Assembly (NCBI RefSeq): GCF_034048115.1
Contig: NZ_CP139145.1
Coordinates: 3,472,001-3,536,000, forward strand
Length of the DNA stretch: 64,000 bases
From: Pseudarthrobacter sp. IC2-21
GTDB lineage: Bacteria > Actinomycetota > Actinomycetes > Actinomycetales > Micrococcaceae
Direction: 5' to 3'
The translations under genes were made by a program, and so were the position numbers. This document shows positions 26,345-35,328 of this stretch, piece by piece. The first letter of the stretch is position 1; the number at the start of each line of letters is the position of its first letter. The notes beneath the pieces were generated by a model that ran no database searches, was not told where the DNA came from, and saw only the letters and a list, made by a program, of their open reading frames with translations.

Positions 26345-28639
26345 ATGGTGACTCGTAAGAACCCCATTTTCGACACGGCCACTACCCTCGGAAAGATTTT
26401 TGGCTTCCTTGGCGTGAGCGCTATTTGTGGTGTCCTGGTGGCGGGCCTGCTGGTTCCGGCTGCAGCTGTTTCCGGCAGTGCAGCGAGTGGTTCGATCGAT
26501 TTCTTCGACACCCTCCCGGCGGAGCTGAAGGTGGACCCGCCCAACCAGACCACCAGGATCCTCGCCGCGGACGGCAGCCAGATCGCCAGCGTGTATTCGG
26601 AGAACCGCACCAAGGTCGGCCTGGACCAGATCTCGCCGTTCATGACCAAAGCCGTCATCGCGGTGGAGGACAGCCGTTTCTACGAGCACGGCGGCGTGGA
26701 CACCACCGGCATCATGCGTGCCCTCGTGGCCACTGCCCGGGGCAACAAGCAGGGTGCCTCCACCATCACCCAGCAGTACGTCAACAACGTCCTCAACGCC
26801 AACCTCGCTGCCGAGGGAAATGAAGAGGCCATCAAGCTCAACGGCGTCAACAAGGGCGTCGGGGACAAGCTTCGGGAGATGAAGCTGTCCATCGCCCTGG
26901 AAAAGGAGTTCTCCAAGGACCAGATCCTTGAGGGCTACCTGAACATCGTCTTCTTCAACCGTGATGCGTACGGCATCGAGGCCGCGTCCAAGTTCTTCTT
27001 CAGCACCACGGCCAAGGACCTCACCCTCCCCCAGGCCGCACTCCTGGCAGGCCTGGTGAACAGCCCGTCAGCCTTCGACCCCATCACCAATCCGGAGAAC
27101 TCGAAGGCACGCCGCGACCTCGTCCTGGGCCTGATGCTGAACCAGAACAAGATCACCCAGGCCGAGCACGACGCCGCGGTGGCAACGCCGGTGGAGACCA
27201 AGGTGACTCCCGCCCGCCAGGGCTGCGCCTACGCGTCCGCCGCCCCCTACTTTTGCGATTACGTGCTCCACCTGCTGGAGAACAACCCGGCCTACGGCGC
27301 CGAGGTCAAGGAACGCCAGCGGCTCATCTATGGCGGCGGCCTGACCATCACCACCACGCTTGATCCCGCGGCCCAGGCATCAGCCCAGGAGCAGGTGAAC
27401 GCGTCTGCCGGAGCGAACCCGGACAAGTGGGGAGCAGCGCTGGTGTCGCTTCAGCCCAACTCCGGCAAGATCGTGGCCATGGCGCAGAACACGTCGTTCC
27501 TGCCTGCCGAGGGCGGCTTCGACTCGCAGGTGAACTTCAGCGTTGACCAGCTGGACAAGAACGGCAACGACCTCAACGGCCTGGGCGGCGCCCAGCCCGG
27601 CTCCACCATGAAACCGTTCACCTTCGCGGAATGGCTCAACGAGGGCAAGTCCATGAACACCGTGGTCAACGCCTCCCAGCGCCGTTATCAGCTCGGCTAC
27701 CCGTGGAAGAACTCCTGCGGCGTGGTGACCGGCGCGTACAACACCGCCCAGAAGTCGCTTGGCGCCGCCGACGACCTGCAGAACGCCGAACCGCAGTTCT
27801 ACCGGTCCATGCCCGTCCTCTTCGGTCTGTACAACTCCATCAACACGGCCACATTTGCCTCCGCCGCGCAGCTGGACTTCTGCGGCATCCAGAAGGTGGT
27901 GGACGCCGTGGGGCTCCACAGCGGCCTGCCGTCCAAGGATGGCGAGCCCAACCCCAAGATTGACATGTCCACCCTGGCGAACCTCCTTGGTTCCACCCAG
28001 ACGTCCCCGCTGACCATGGCCAGCGCATTCGCCACCTTCGCGAACGACGGCAAGTACTGCGAAGCCATCGCCATCACCTCCGTCACGGACCAGTCCGGCA
28101 AGCAGCTGCCCGCCCAGAGCCCCAGCTGCCGGGATGCCCTCAAACCCGAGGTTGCGCGGGGCGTGAACTACGCTCTCCAGGAAGTCCTGAACGTCGGATC
28201 CGGCTCGCTGATCCAGCCGCGGCTCTCCACCAGGACCAACTTCCCGGTTGCGGCGAAGACCGGTACCTCAAACCTCAACGAATCCACCTGGGTGGTGGGC
28301 CACACCACCGGCCTTGCCACCGCAGCCTGGTTCGGCGATGCCCTGGGTGCCCAGAACCGCCCCGGCCGGAACCTGACCTTCAACGGAAAGTTCTACGAAT
28401 CCCTTGACGGTTACATGATCGCCGGCCCCATGTTCTCCAAGTACATGGCACAGATGGCGCCGGCCTACGGAACCAATCCGTTCCCGGCACCGCCGCCCGA
28501 GATGGTGAACGGTACGCAGTCCAGGACGCCCGCCGCCCCCACCGTGCCGACGTCGCCCGCCACCGCGCCCGCCCCGGCGCCGGCACCGTCCACGCCGGCG
28601 GCCGACACTCCGGGCAACGGCAATAAGAAGGACGGCTAG
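26345..28639 (+). CDS. Bifunctional class A penicillin-binding protein (PonA2-like)
   Basis: A 764-residue peptidoglycan polymerase. It has a short cytoplasmic N-terminus, one membrane helix (IFGFLGVSAICGVLVAGLLV), a GT51 glycosyltransferase with catalytic Glu about residue 108 in VIAVEDSRFYEHGG and GASTITQQYVNN, then the transpeptidase with SxxK (Ser ~420, GSTMKPF), and KTGT (Lys ~638). The tail is Pro/Ala-rich; no PASTA repeat is seen, unlike mycobacterial PonA2. I choose ATG 26345 (MVTRKNP) over upstream ATGs, as it directly precedes the membrane anchor. A metallophosphoesterase gene follows 6 bp downstream. Confidence 0.94.
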   Translation: MVTRKNPIFDTATTLGKIFGFLGVSAICGVLVAGLLVPAAAVSGSAASGSIDFFDTLPAELKVDPPNQTTRILAADGSQIASVYSENRTKVGLDQISPFMTKAVIAVEDSRFYEHGGVDTTGIMRALVATARGNKQGASTITQQYVNNVLNANLAAEGNEEAIKLNGVNKGVGDKLREMKLSIALEKEFSKDQILEGYLNIVFFNRDAYGIEAASKFFFSTTAKDLTLPQAALLAGLVNSPSAFDPITNPENSKARRDLVLGLMLNQNKITQAEHDAAVATPVETKVTPARQGCAYASAAPYFCDYVLHLLENNPAYGAEVKERQRLIYGGGLTITTTLDPAAQASAQEQVNASAGANPDKWGAALVSLQPNSGKIVAMAQNTSFLPAEGGFDSQVNFSVDQLDKNGNDLNGLGGAQPGSTMKPFTFAEWLNEGKSMNTVVNASQRRYQLGYPWKNSCGVVTGAYNTAQKSLGAADDLQNAEPQFYRSMPVLFGLYNSINTATFASAAQLDFCGIQKVVDAVGLHSGLPSKDGEPNPKIDMSTLANLLGSTQTSPLTMASAFATFANDGKYCEAIAITSVTDQSGKQLPAQSPSCRDALKPEVARGVNYALQEVLNVGSGSLIQPRLSTRTNFPVAAKTGTSNLNESTWVVGHTTGLATAAWFGDALGAQNRPGRNLTFNGKFYESLDGYMIAGPMFSKYMAQMAPAYGTNPFPAPPPEMVNGTQSRTPAAPTVPTSPATAPAPAPAPSTPAADTPGNGNKKDG

Positions 28640-28645
28640 CCAGTA

Positions 28646-29593
28646 ATGGCCGTGACTTCCAACTTGGCCAGCCGCGTCCGAAACATCGGGCGCGGCTTCG
28701 CCGTTACCGCGGCTGCAGGCACTGCAGCGGGCGTGGCCGCCTTCGGCTACGGACTATGGGAAAAGAACCAGTTTGTCCTACGCGAGGAAACGCTGCCCAT
28801 CCTGCCCGCGGGCCGTGCGCCGTTCCGGGTCCTGCACCTGAGCGATATCCACTTCGTCCCCGGTCAGGACACCAAGGCCCGGTGGCTTGAATCGCTGGCG
28901 GCCCTGCAGCCGGACCTGGTGGTCAACACGGGCGACAACCTGAGCCACGTCAAGGCCGTGGACCCGCTCCTCAAGGCCCTGCGCCCGCTGATGGAGTTCC
29001 CCGGCGTGTTCGTGCCCGGGTCCAACGATTACTACGCTCCCACCCCGAAGAACCCTGCGTCCTACCTGCTGGGCCCGTCGAAGGCCCGGCCCAAGCCGGT
29101 GGAACTGGACTGGCCACGGCTGCGCTCCGGATTTGGCATGAGCGGCTGGGTGGATCTCACCAACCGGCACCAGTCCTTGGTCCTGAAGGGGATCCGGTTC
29201 GATTTCTCCGGTGTCGATGATCCGCACCTCAAGCGGGAACGCTACGCCGGCTGGCCGCGCGGGACCCGCAACCAGGACCAGGACCCGCACGTCCGGGTGG
29301 CAGTCATCCATGCCCCGTACCAGCGGGTGCTGGACCATTTCACCGACGCCGGTGCTGACCTGCTGCTCGCAGGCCACACCCACGGCGGCCAGCTCTGCAT
29401 CCCCGGCTACGGCGCCCTCGTCGCCAACTGCGACATCCCCACGTGGCGCGCCAAGGGCCTCAATGACTGGGAAAGCAACGGACGGACGACGCCGGTCAAC
29501 GTCTCGGGCGGCATCGGCACCTCCCGTTTCGCTCCCGTCCGCATCGCGTGCAAGCCGGAGGCCGTGCTGCTGACGCTGACGTCGCCTCAATAG
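28646..29593 (+). CDS. Membrane-anchored metallophosphoesterase
   Basis: A 315-residue calcineurin-like phosphoesterase. The N-terminal helix (FAVTAAAGTAAGVAAFGYGL) is followed by metal-binding motifs LHLSDIHFVPGQ, VVNTGDNLSH, PGSNDYY (GNHD position reads GSND) and LLAGHTHGGQLCIPGYG. It resembles the YkuE/Rv3683-type proteins encoded after ponA2. The GNHD Asn-His pair is altered to Asn-Asp in GSND, a known variant in this subgroup. It is probably cotranscribed with the PBP gene. Confidence 0.92.
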   Translation: MAVTSNLASRVRNIGRGFAVTAAAGTAAGVAAFGYGLWEKNQFVLREETLPILPAGRAPFRVLHLSDIHFVPGQDTKARWLESLAALQPDLVVNTGDNLSHVKAVDPLLKALRPLMEFPGVFVPGSNDYYAPTPKNPASYLLGPSKARPKPVELDWPRLRSGFGMSGWVDLTNRHQSLVLKGIRFDFSGVDDPHLKRERYAGWPRGTRNQDQDPHVRVAVIHAPYQRVLDHFTDAGADLLLAGHTHGGQLCIPGYGALVANCDIPTWRAKGLNDWESNGRTTPVNVSGGIGTSRFAPVRIACKPEAVLLTLTSPQ

Positions 29594-29596
29594 ACG

Positions 29597-29612
29597 TGTG
29601 AATCAGCTCACG
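29597..29612. promoter_or_regulatory. Crp/GlxR-like site upstream of ABC exporter
   Basis: TGTGA-ATCAGC-TCACG matches the TGTGA-N6-TCACA consensus at 9 of 10 positions and lies 61 bp ahead of the exporter start, a good position for activation. Inferred from consensus only. Confidence 0.55.
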
Positions 29613-29672
29613 CATTAACGTAGGGTAGTTGCTAAGGGAAACTATATTCGTTGTACAGCTTGAGAAGCGGGC

Positions 29673-31487
29673 ATGGCCAAGCAAACCTCATTTTTCAGAT
29701 CCGTCAGCCGTCTCTATCCCCACGTTAGGCCGATCCTCCCCCGGCTGGTGCTGGGACTCCTCAGCGCCCTGCTGGCAAGCCTCGTGGCGCTCACCATCCC
29801 CCAGGTACTGCGCGTCCTGATCAACGAGTCGCTGAAGCCCGGCGGTGCCCGGAGCGCGGTGTGGACTGCCGCCGTCGTCATCCTGCTGCTCGGCATCGCC
29901 GAAGCCGTCCTGGTGGCGCTTCGGCGGCAGTTCGTGATCAACCCGGCCACCACCGTGGAAACCCGGATGCGGGTCTCGCTTTACGGGCACCTGCAGGAGC
30001 TCACGGTCTCCTTTCACGACCGGTGGGGCTCGGGCCAGCTGCTCTCCCGCGCCATGACGGACCTGAATTTCCTGCGCCGGTGGATGGCCTTTGGTGCCAT
30101 CATGCTGGTGGTCACCACCCTCACCGTGGTGATCGGCATTGTGGTGATGTTCTCCATGAGCTGGCAGCTGGCGCTGATTTTCATGGCCGCCGCGGTGCCC
30201 ATCATGGCCTACAGCTTCCGGTTCCGGACCCGCTTCAGCAAAGTGGCGCGCCGCAGCCAGGACCAGGCCGGCGACCTCGCCACCACCGTGGAGGAGTCCG
30301 TCCACGGCATCCGCGTTCTGAAGGCGTTTGGCCGCAGCCGCGAGGCCCTGGAGAACTTCAACGAGCAGGCCGAGGAACTCCGTCAGATTGAAATCGCCAA
30401 GGCCAAACACCAGGCCGCCTTCACCATGGTGGTCACACTGCTGCCGGAACTCGCACTGGGTGCCGGCCTGGTGGTCGGCGTGATGCTGTGCGCCGGCGGG
30501 CAGCTGAGTATCGGCGCCCTGGTGGCCTTCTTCGCCACTGCCGCGGTGGTGGCCACCCCGGTTGAGTTCTCGGGCATGCTGCTGGCCATGGCACTGACCG
30601 CCAAGACAGCCATTGACCGGCATTTCGAAGTGATGGATTCGGTCAACACCATCACCAGTCCCCCGTCCCCGCGCCACCCCGCGCATCTCAAAGGGGCCCT
30701 CAGCTTCAACAACGCCACGTTCGCTTTTGAGGACGCGCCGGACAAGCCCATCCTGCAGGACATCAACCTGGCCGTACGGCCGGGCGAAACCATGGCACTG
30801 GTAGGCATTACCGGCAGCGGCAAGAGCGCCTTGATCCAGTTGGTGCCGCGCCTGTACGACGTGACAGCCGGGTCCATCACCATCGACGGCGTGGACCTGC
30901 GCGAGTTCGACGTCGAGGACCTCCGGCGCGTCGTGGCCGTCGCGTTTGAGGACACCACACTGTTCTCCAGCTCGGTCCGGGACAACGTGCTCCTGGGGGC
31001 AACGGACCGGTCAGAGGAAGCCTTGGAGGAGGCGTTGGACGTGGCGCAGGCGCACTTCGCGTACTCGCTGCCGGACGGCGTGGACACCCTCATCGGCGAG
31101 GAGGGCCTGAGCCTGTCCGGCGGCCAGCGGCAACGGATCGCCCTGGCCCGGGCCATCGCGGCGCGGCCCCGGATACTGGTGCTGGATGACCCTCTCTCCG
31201 CCCTGGACGTGCATACCGAGGAGTTGGTGGAGACCCGGCTCCGCGCGGTCCTGAAGGACACCACCACCCTGATTGTGGCGCACCGTCCGTCCACCGTGGC
31301 GATGGCCGACCGGGTGGCGCTGCTCGAGGAAGGCCGGATCGCCGCCGTCGGAACCCACACCGACCTGCTGGCGCACAACCCCCATTACCGCTATGTCATC
31401 GCCAGCCTCGACCAGGAGCCCCGGGACCTGGATACGGAGCTGTCGGAGCTTGAGGACGCGGCAGGTGCTGAGGAAATGACCCGATGA
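29673..31487 (+). CDS. ABC exporter half-transporter with degenerate ATPase site
   Basis: A 604-residue type IV exporter half: six membrane helices in residues ~20-320, then the nucleotide-binding domain. Walker A is [12 protein letters not shown] (Lys ~384), signature [16 protein letters not shown], Walker [13 protein letters not shown]. The residue after the Walker B Asp (position ~506) is Asp instead of catalytic Glu, so its site is degenerate, as in TM287 of the TM287/288 heterodimer. The H-loop His is kept (IVAHRPSTV). The next gene encodes the partner, with an ATGA overlap. The substrate is unknown (lipid, drug or siderophore are typical). Confidence 0.93.
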   Translation: MAKQTSFFRSVSRLYPHVRPILPRLVLGLLSALLASLVALTIPQVLRVLINESLKPGGARSAVWTAAVVILLLGIAEAVLVALRRQFVINPATTVETRMRVSLYGHLQELTVSFHDRWGSGQLLSRAMTDLNFLRRWMAFGAIMLVVTTLTVVIGIVVMFSMSWQLALIFMAAAVPIMAYSFRFRTRFSKVARRSQDQAGDLATTVEESVHGIRVLKAFGRSREALENFNEQAEELRQIEIAKAKHQAAFTMVVTLLPELALGAGLVVGVMLCAGGQLSIGALVAFFATAAVVATPVEFSGMLLAMALTAKTAIDRHFEVMDSVNTITSPPSPRHPAHLKGALSFNNATFAFEDAPDKPILQDINLAVRPGETMALVGITGSGKSALIQLVPRLYDVTAGSITIDGVDLREFDVEDLRRVVAVAFEDTTLFSSSVRDNVLLGATDRSEEALEEALDVAQAHFAYSLPDGVDTLIGEEGLSLSGGQRQRIALARAIAARPRILVLDDPLSALDVHTEELVETRLRAVLKDTTTLIVAHRPSTVAMADRVALLEEGRIAAVGTHTDLLAHNPHYRYVIASLDQEPRDLDTELSELEDAAGAEEMTR

Positions 31488-33397
31488 GCAATGCAACCTT
31501 CGGCACCGCCAACGAGGACAACGCCTACCTCAGCAAGGCGGAAAGCAAAACCGTACGACGCCGGTCGCTCGCCTTGCTTGCCAAGCTGATCCGTCCGGTG
31601 CGGCTCAGGTTCTGGCTGACCATCGCCATGGTGGTCCTTTCCCAGGCCACGCGGGTGGCCGGCCCTGCGCTGATTGCCTTCGGCATCGACCATGCGCTGC
31701 CGGCCCTCCGCGCGGGTGACAATCTCCCGCTGGTGCTCACCGGCGTCGCGTACCTGCTCGCAGCGATCGCGACGGCGGGACTCACCTCCCTGTACGTCAC
31801 CTCCACCGCGCGGCTCAGCCAGGCCATGCTGCTGGACCTCCGGGTCCGGGTTTTCCGGCACACCCAGCGGCTGAGCCTGGAGTTCCACGAAAAGTACACG
31901 TCCGGCCGCATCATCGCCCGGCAGACCTCAGACTTGGAGGCCCTGCGCGAGCTGTTGGATTCCGGCGTCAGCTCGCTCGCTTCGGGCCTGCTGTTTATGG
32001 TGTTCACCGCCATCACGGTGTTTGTCCTGGACTGGCGCAGCGGGCTGATTGTGCTGGCTGCGGGCGTCCCCATGTTCTTCCTGGCGCGCTGGTACCAGAA
32101 GCATTCGCAGATCGCGTTCCGTGAATCACGTGTGGTGTCCGCCCGGCTGATTGTGCACTTTGTGGAAACCATGACCGGGATCCGTGCCGTGAAGGCGTTC
32201 CGCAAAGAGCGGGAGAACGCTGAGCAGTACGGGAAACTGTCCGAGGATTACCGGCGGGTCACAGTCCGCTCCATCAACCTCAACGGCATTTTCCAGCCCG
32301 GCCTGGTGCTGATCGGCAACGTCTGCGTGGCCGTGGTCCTGCTGTTCGGCGGGTTCCGGGTGTTGAGCGGGGACTTGGCGGTGGGCGTCCTGCTCGCGCT
32401 GATGCTGTCCACCAAACGCTTCTTCCAGCCCGTGGACCAGATGGCCATGTTCTACAACTCGTTCCAAAGCGCCCAGGCTGCCCTGGAAAAGGTGTCCGGG
32501 CTGCTGGAGGAGGTTCCCACGGTCCGGCCGCCCAAAAACGCGGTGGAACTCCCCCATGCCCGCGGCACGGTGGATTTCACGGGCGTGGAGTTCCGCTACG
32601 GCGACGGTCCGGTGGTCATTCCCACGATGGACCTGCACATTCCCGCCGGCCAGACCGTGGCCCTGGTGGGCCAGACCGGCGCCGGTAAATCGACCTTGGC
32701 CAAGCTGATCGCCCGCTTCTACGACGTCTCCGCCGGTTCCCTGACCCTGGACGGCGTAGACCTCCGCAGCCTCAGCACCACCGACCTGCGGCGGAACATC
32801 GTCATGGTCACGCAGGAGGCGTTCCTTTTCAGCGGTTCCGTGGCGGACAACATCGCCCTGGGCCGGCCGGACGCCTCCCGTGAAGAGATTGAGGACGCCG
32901 CCCGCGCCGTGGGCGCGCACGGGTTCATCACCCAGCTCCCCGAGGGCTACGACACTGACGTCAACAAGCGTGGCGGCCGCGTCTCCTCCGGCCAGCGGCA
33001 ACTGATCAGCTTCGCCCGGGCATTCCTCGCCCGGCCGGCGGTGCTGATCCTTGACGAGGCCACCTCCTCGCTGGATATCCCGTCCGAGCGTTTGGTGCAG
33101 CACGGCCTGGCGAGGCTGCTGCGCGGAACGTCCGACGGCGGCCCTGAGGCGGGTGCCCAGGGCGCCGGCGATGCGCCCGGAGGCGCCCGGGGCGGCCGCG
33201 ACAGGGGCGGCGCCGCGGCAGGTACCGGCCGGACGGCGCTGATCATCGCGCACCGGCTCTCCACGGTGGAGACCGCCGACCGGGTCCTGGTGGTCCATGA
33301 CGGCCGCATCGTGGAGGACGGCACGCCGGCGGATTTGATCGGCGGCGGTGGCCGATTCGCCGACCTCCATGGCGCCTGGAAGGACTCCCTTGTGTAG
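31484..33397 (+). CDS. ABC exporter half-transporter with consensus ATPase site
   Basis: A 637-residue partner. Six membrane helices, then Walker [13 protein letters not shown] (Lys ~402), signature [15 protein letters not shown] (SSGQ in place of LSGGQ), Walker [13 protein letters not shown] with catalytic Glu ~525. A Gly/Ala-rich insertion of about 35 residues (roughly 547-582, [17 protein letters not shown] onward) sits between the D-loop helix and the H-loop [11 protein letters not shown], which is unusual. It starts four bases inside the preceding gene. The two genes form one heterodimeric exporter. Confidence 0.93.
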   Translation: MSNATFGTANEDNAYLSKAESKTVRRRSLALLAKLIRPVRLRFWLTIAMVVLSQATRVAGPALIAFGIDHALPALRAGDNLPLVLTGVAYLLAAIATAGLTSLYVTSTARLSQAMLLDLRVRVFRHTQRLSLEFHEKYTSGRIIARQTSDLEALRELLDSGVSSLASGLLFMVFTAITVFVLDWRSGLIVLAAGVPMFFLARWYQKHSQIAFRESRVVSARLIVHFVETMTGIRAVKAFRKERENAEQYGKLSEDYRRVTVRSINLNGIFQPGLVLIGNVCVAVVLLFGGFRVLSGDLAVGVLLALMLSTKRFFQPVDQMAMFYNSFQSAQAALEKVSGLLEEVPTVRPPKNAVELPHARGTVDFTGVEFRYGDGPVVIPTMDLHIPAGQTVALVGQTGAGKSTLAKLIARFYDVSAGSLTLDGVDLRSLSTTDLRRNIVMVTQEAFLFSGSVADNIALGRPDASREEIEDAARAVGAHGFITQLPEGYDTDVNKRGGRVSSGQRQLISFARAFLARPAVLILDEATSSLDIPSERLVQHGLARLLRGTSDGGPEAGAQGAGDAPGGARGGRDRGGAAAGTGRTALIIAHRLSTVETADRVLVVHDGRIVEDGTPADLIGGGGRFADLHGAWKDSLV

Positions 33398-33489
33398 GCG
33401 CGGGTGTAGCGGCAACGGACTCCGAAGGCAGCCGATTTCGCATCCGGGCAGGCATCCGTTATTCTTGTAAAGTTGCTTTTGCAGCGGAT

Positions 33490-33566
33490 CGGGATGTGGC
33501 GCAGCTTGGTAGCGCGCGTCGTTCGGGACGACGAGGTCGCAGGTTCAAATCCTGTCATCCCGACCA
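33490..33566 (+). tRNA. tRNA-Pro (anticodon CGG)
   Basis: A 77-nt cloverleaf: acceptor stem CGGGATG / CATCCCG, anticodon stem CGTCG / CGACG with loop TTCGGGA giving anticodon CGG (codon CCG), T-loop TTCAAAT, discriminator A and an encoded CCA (33564-33566). A strong terminator follows. It stands alone, not in a tRNA cluster. Confidence 0.96.
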
Positions 33567-33571
33567 TATGA

Positions 33572-33605
33572 AAGAGGGTCTCCCCCAGGGAGGCCCTCTT
33601 TTTTA
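33572..33605 (+). terminator. Rho-independent terminator after tRNA-Pro
   Basis: An 11-bp stem, GAGGGTCTCCC (33574-33584) and GGGAGGCCCTC (33588-33598) with one wobble pair, a 3-nt loop, then a run of six T. One of the cleanest terminators in the window. Confidence 0.93.
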
Positions 33606-33621
33606 TGCCCTGCGGTGGCAC

Positions 33622-33654
33622 AGAAAAAGCCCCGAAGCATGATGCTTCGGGGCT
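33622..33654 (-). terminator. Rho-independent terminator of the SGNWPNPM precursor gene
   Basis: 13-bp perfect arms AGCCCCGAAGCAT (33628-33640) and its complement (33642-33654) around one base. On the minus strand the stem is followed by TTTTTCTG. It lies about 22 bp past the stop of the precursor gene and isolates it from the tRNA. Confidence 0.93.
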
Positions 33655-33676
33655 CTTCGCCTCCTGCGAGGACTTC

Positions 33677-33904
33677 TTACATCGGGTTGGGCCAGTTACC
33701 GCTGAGCGTGGTGTACGTGGTGTCGGTGGTCTTCTTGCCCTTTTCGACCTTCACCTTTTCGGACATTGGGTTCGGCCAGTTACCACTGGCAACAGCTGCA
33801 CCAGCGTTATCTGAAATGGAACCGGCGGACAGGACTGCTGGGGCGGCTGCGGAGAATGCCAGGGCGCCGGCCAGGACGGCGGCTGCCGCTATCTTCTTGA
33901 ACAT
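33677..33904 (-). CDS. Secreted peptide precursor with duplicated SGNWPNPM octapeptide
   Basis: A 75-residue protein: Lys-rich start (MFKK), a hydrophobic signal sequence to about residue 27 (AAAAVLAGALAFSAAAPAVL), then a short hydrophilic body. The octapeptide SGNWPNPM occurs at residues 40-47 and at 68-75, the very C-terminus, separated by a Lys/Thr-rich linker (SEKVKVEKGKKTTDTTYTT). The two copies use different codons for Ser, the first Pro and the last Pro, yet encode the same residues. The SD is GAGGA (GAGGAACTCAT-ATG). It has its own promoter and terminator and is divergent from an HTH-TPR regulator. No known family was recognised; I infer a signalling-peptide precursor. Confidence 0.85.
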   Translation of the reverse strand: MFKKIAAAAVLAGALAFSAAAPAVLSAGSISDNAGAAVASGNWPNPMSEKVKVEKGKKTTDTTYTTLSGNWPNPM

Positions 33905-33933
33905 ATGAGTTCCTCAATGCGAGTCGGATTCGT

Positions 33934-34013
33934 TACAAAGTCAGCACGTCCTTGTTGACACTTATTGTAAAATGGATCCCACAGGGCCTGTCAAGCTTTG
34001 CGTACAAAGACAG
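33934..34013. promoter_or_regulatory. Putative operators TACAAAGTCAG and TACAAAGACAG
   Basis: Two copies in the same orientation of TACAAAGWCAG, at 33934-33944 and 34003-34013, bracket the promoter of the peptide-precursor gene; the second also lies 22 bp ahead of the regulator's start codon. They are 69 bp apart. Candidate binding sites for the adjacent HTH-TPR protein; inference from repetition and position. Confidence 0.5.
33964..33994 (-). promoter_or_regulatory. Promoter of the peptide-precursor gene, 19-bp spacer
   Basis: On the minus strand: -35 TTGACA (33989-33994, consensus), 19-bp spacer, -10 TACAAT (33964-33969, one mismatch). The predicted start is near 33957, leaving a leader of about 50 nt. 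The long spacer suggests the promoter is weak without an activator. Confidence 0.6.
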
Positions 34014-34034
34014 TCTGCAATAAGGAGGAATCCC

Positions 34035-35309
34035 GTGGGTAACGGATTCGGGGAAAAGCTTCGAGCCGAGCGACTTGAGCGCGGGCTAACGCAAGCGGAA
34101 CTCGGCAAGAACCTCTATTCCCCCAGCTACATTTCACTCCTTGAGACTGGCCGCCGCGAGCCCACCGCTGAGGTAATCGACGAACTCGCCCGTCGTTTGG
34201 AACTGGCGCCCAAGGCCCTGGAGGCCTGGAGCCAGCCCATCACAGTCAGTGACGCGGAATATGTCCTGGCCGGCCTTTACGCTCGCCAGGCCTGGGACCT
34301 CCGCGACTACGAGCTCGCCGCCAGCCACGCGGCCACAGCTGCAAAGATTGCCCTCGAGGGGAAAAACACCAGTGCCTGGTGGAATATGACCTACATGCAG
34401 GCTGAGTGCCTGGTGCGGCACGGTGATCTTGTGGAGTGCCAGCGGATCACGGAGCGCCTTATCGAGCACCCAATGGCCCGCGAGTCAGTGGGCCTCGGGG
34501 TTCGCGCGCGGCAGATGCTTGCAGCTGTATTGCAGCGACAGGGCCAGTTGTCGGCTGCAGTAGACGAAGCTTTGGAAGCCATGAAGCTTTCCGAACAACT
34601 GCCTCCAAGTTCCACAATCATTACCGGCGCGTTGCGTGTCCTCATCGGCGCCTTGGCGGAAAGCGGTCGCCTAAACGAGGCCTGGACGTATTGCCAGTTG
34701 CTCGTCAAACAGGTTGATGAAACTACCAATGCGCAGCTTGCCGGCGAGGTGGCCTGGGTCGTGGGCAATGTGGCCTTCATGCGGCATGACTATGCAGAAG
34801 GCGTTAAGGAACACGAACGGGCGGCGAAGTTGCTGTCCCCCGCCAATGACATCGAAATGTGGGCCCGGTTCAATAAAGCGTCGGCAGCCGTACGGCTGCA
34901 GGCCGGCATCGTGGAGCCGGAGACTCTGGCCTCGATTGAGCGGGCAGAGCTTGCCTTTTCGATCGTCTACGAGATGAAAAGTGATGAACTCGAAGTCGCC
35001 TTCATCCGGGCACGGTGGCTCTATCTGACCGGCGACATCGTTGCCGCCATTAACAAACTGCGGGACATCCATGCCCAGCGCGAGGCCCTCGCCAAGCACA
35101 CGGCCGGCGAGGTTTCCCTGCTGTTGGGCAAATCACTCAAAGCGGCAGGCGAAGCCGACGAGGCCCTTGTGTACTTGCAGGAAGCACAAAAGGCGTTCAG
35201 CTCCGCCGGCGCCCAGGATCTGGTCCAGCAGTCCCTGGACGCGATCCTCGAAATCCGGCTGTCCCAAGAGCGCGCCGCTGCCACGGCGAAAAACAACAAG
35301 GCCAGCTAG
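34035..35309 (+). CDS. HTH regulator with TPR-like repeat domain (RRNPP-type architecture)
   Basis: A 424-residue protein. Residues ~4-60 are an Xre/HTH_3 domain: FGEKLRAERLERGLTQAELG, then KNLYSPSYISLLETGRREPT. The remaining ~360 residues are paired amphipathic helices of TPR type (for example AEYVLAGLYARQAWDLRDYE, LGVRARQMLAAVLQRQGQLS, AGEVAWVVGNVAFMRHDYAE, HTAGEVSLLLGKSLKAAGEA). This matches the PlcR/NprR/Rgg family of cytoplasmic peptide receptors. The start is GTG 34035, with GGAGG six bases upstream. It is divergent from the SGNWPNPM precursor gene, which makes that peptide the candidate ligand. Confidence 0.88.
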   Translation: MGNGFGEKLRAERLERGLTQAELGKNLYSPSYISLLETGRREPTAEVIDELARRLELAPKALEAWSQPITVSDAEYVLAGLYARQAWDLRDYELAASHAATAAKIALEGKNTSAWWNMTYMQAECLVRHGDLVECQRITERLIEHPMARESVGLGVRARQMLAAVLQRQGQLSAAVDEALEAMKLSEQLPPSSTIITGALRVLIGALAESGRLNEAWTYCQLLVKQVDETTNAQLAGEVAWVVGNVAFMRHDYAEGVKEHERAAKLLSPANDIEMWARFNKASAAVRLQAGIVEPETLASIERAELAFSIVYEMKSDELEVAFIRARWLYLTGDIVAAINKLRDIHAQREALAKHTAGEVSLLLGKSLKAAGEADEALVYLQEAQKAFSSAGAQDLVQQSLDAILEIRLSQERAAATAKNNKAS

Positions 35310-35328
35310 CGCTGGATACGCGAACCGC

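Noticed and set aside
29673..33397. ABC exporter considered as the dedicated exporter of the SGNWPNPM peptide
   Set aside because: The precursor has its own Sec-type signal, and a tRNA gene and terminators separate the units. Neither subunit has a peptidase domain.
33490..33566. tRNA-Pro considered as an attachment site for an integrated element
   Set aside because: No integrase gene nearby and no duplicated tRNA 3' end was noticed downstream; the following gene pair has base composition like its surroundings.
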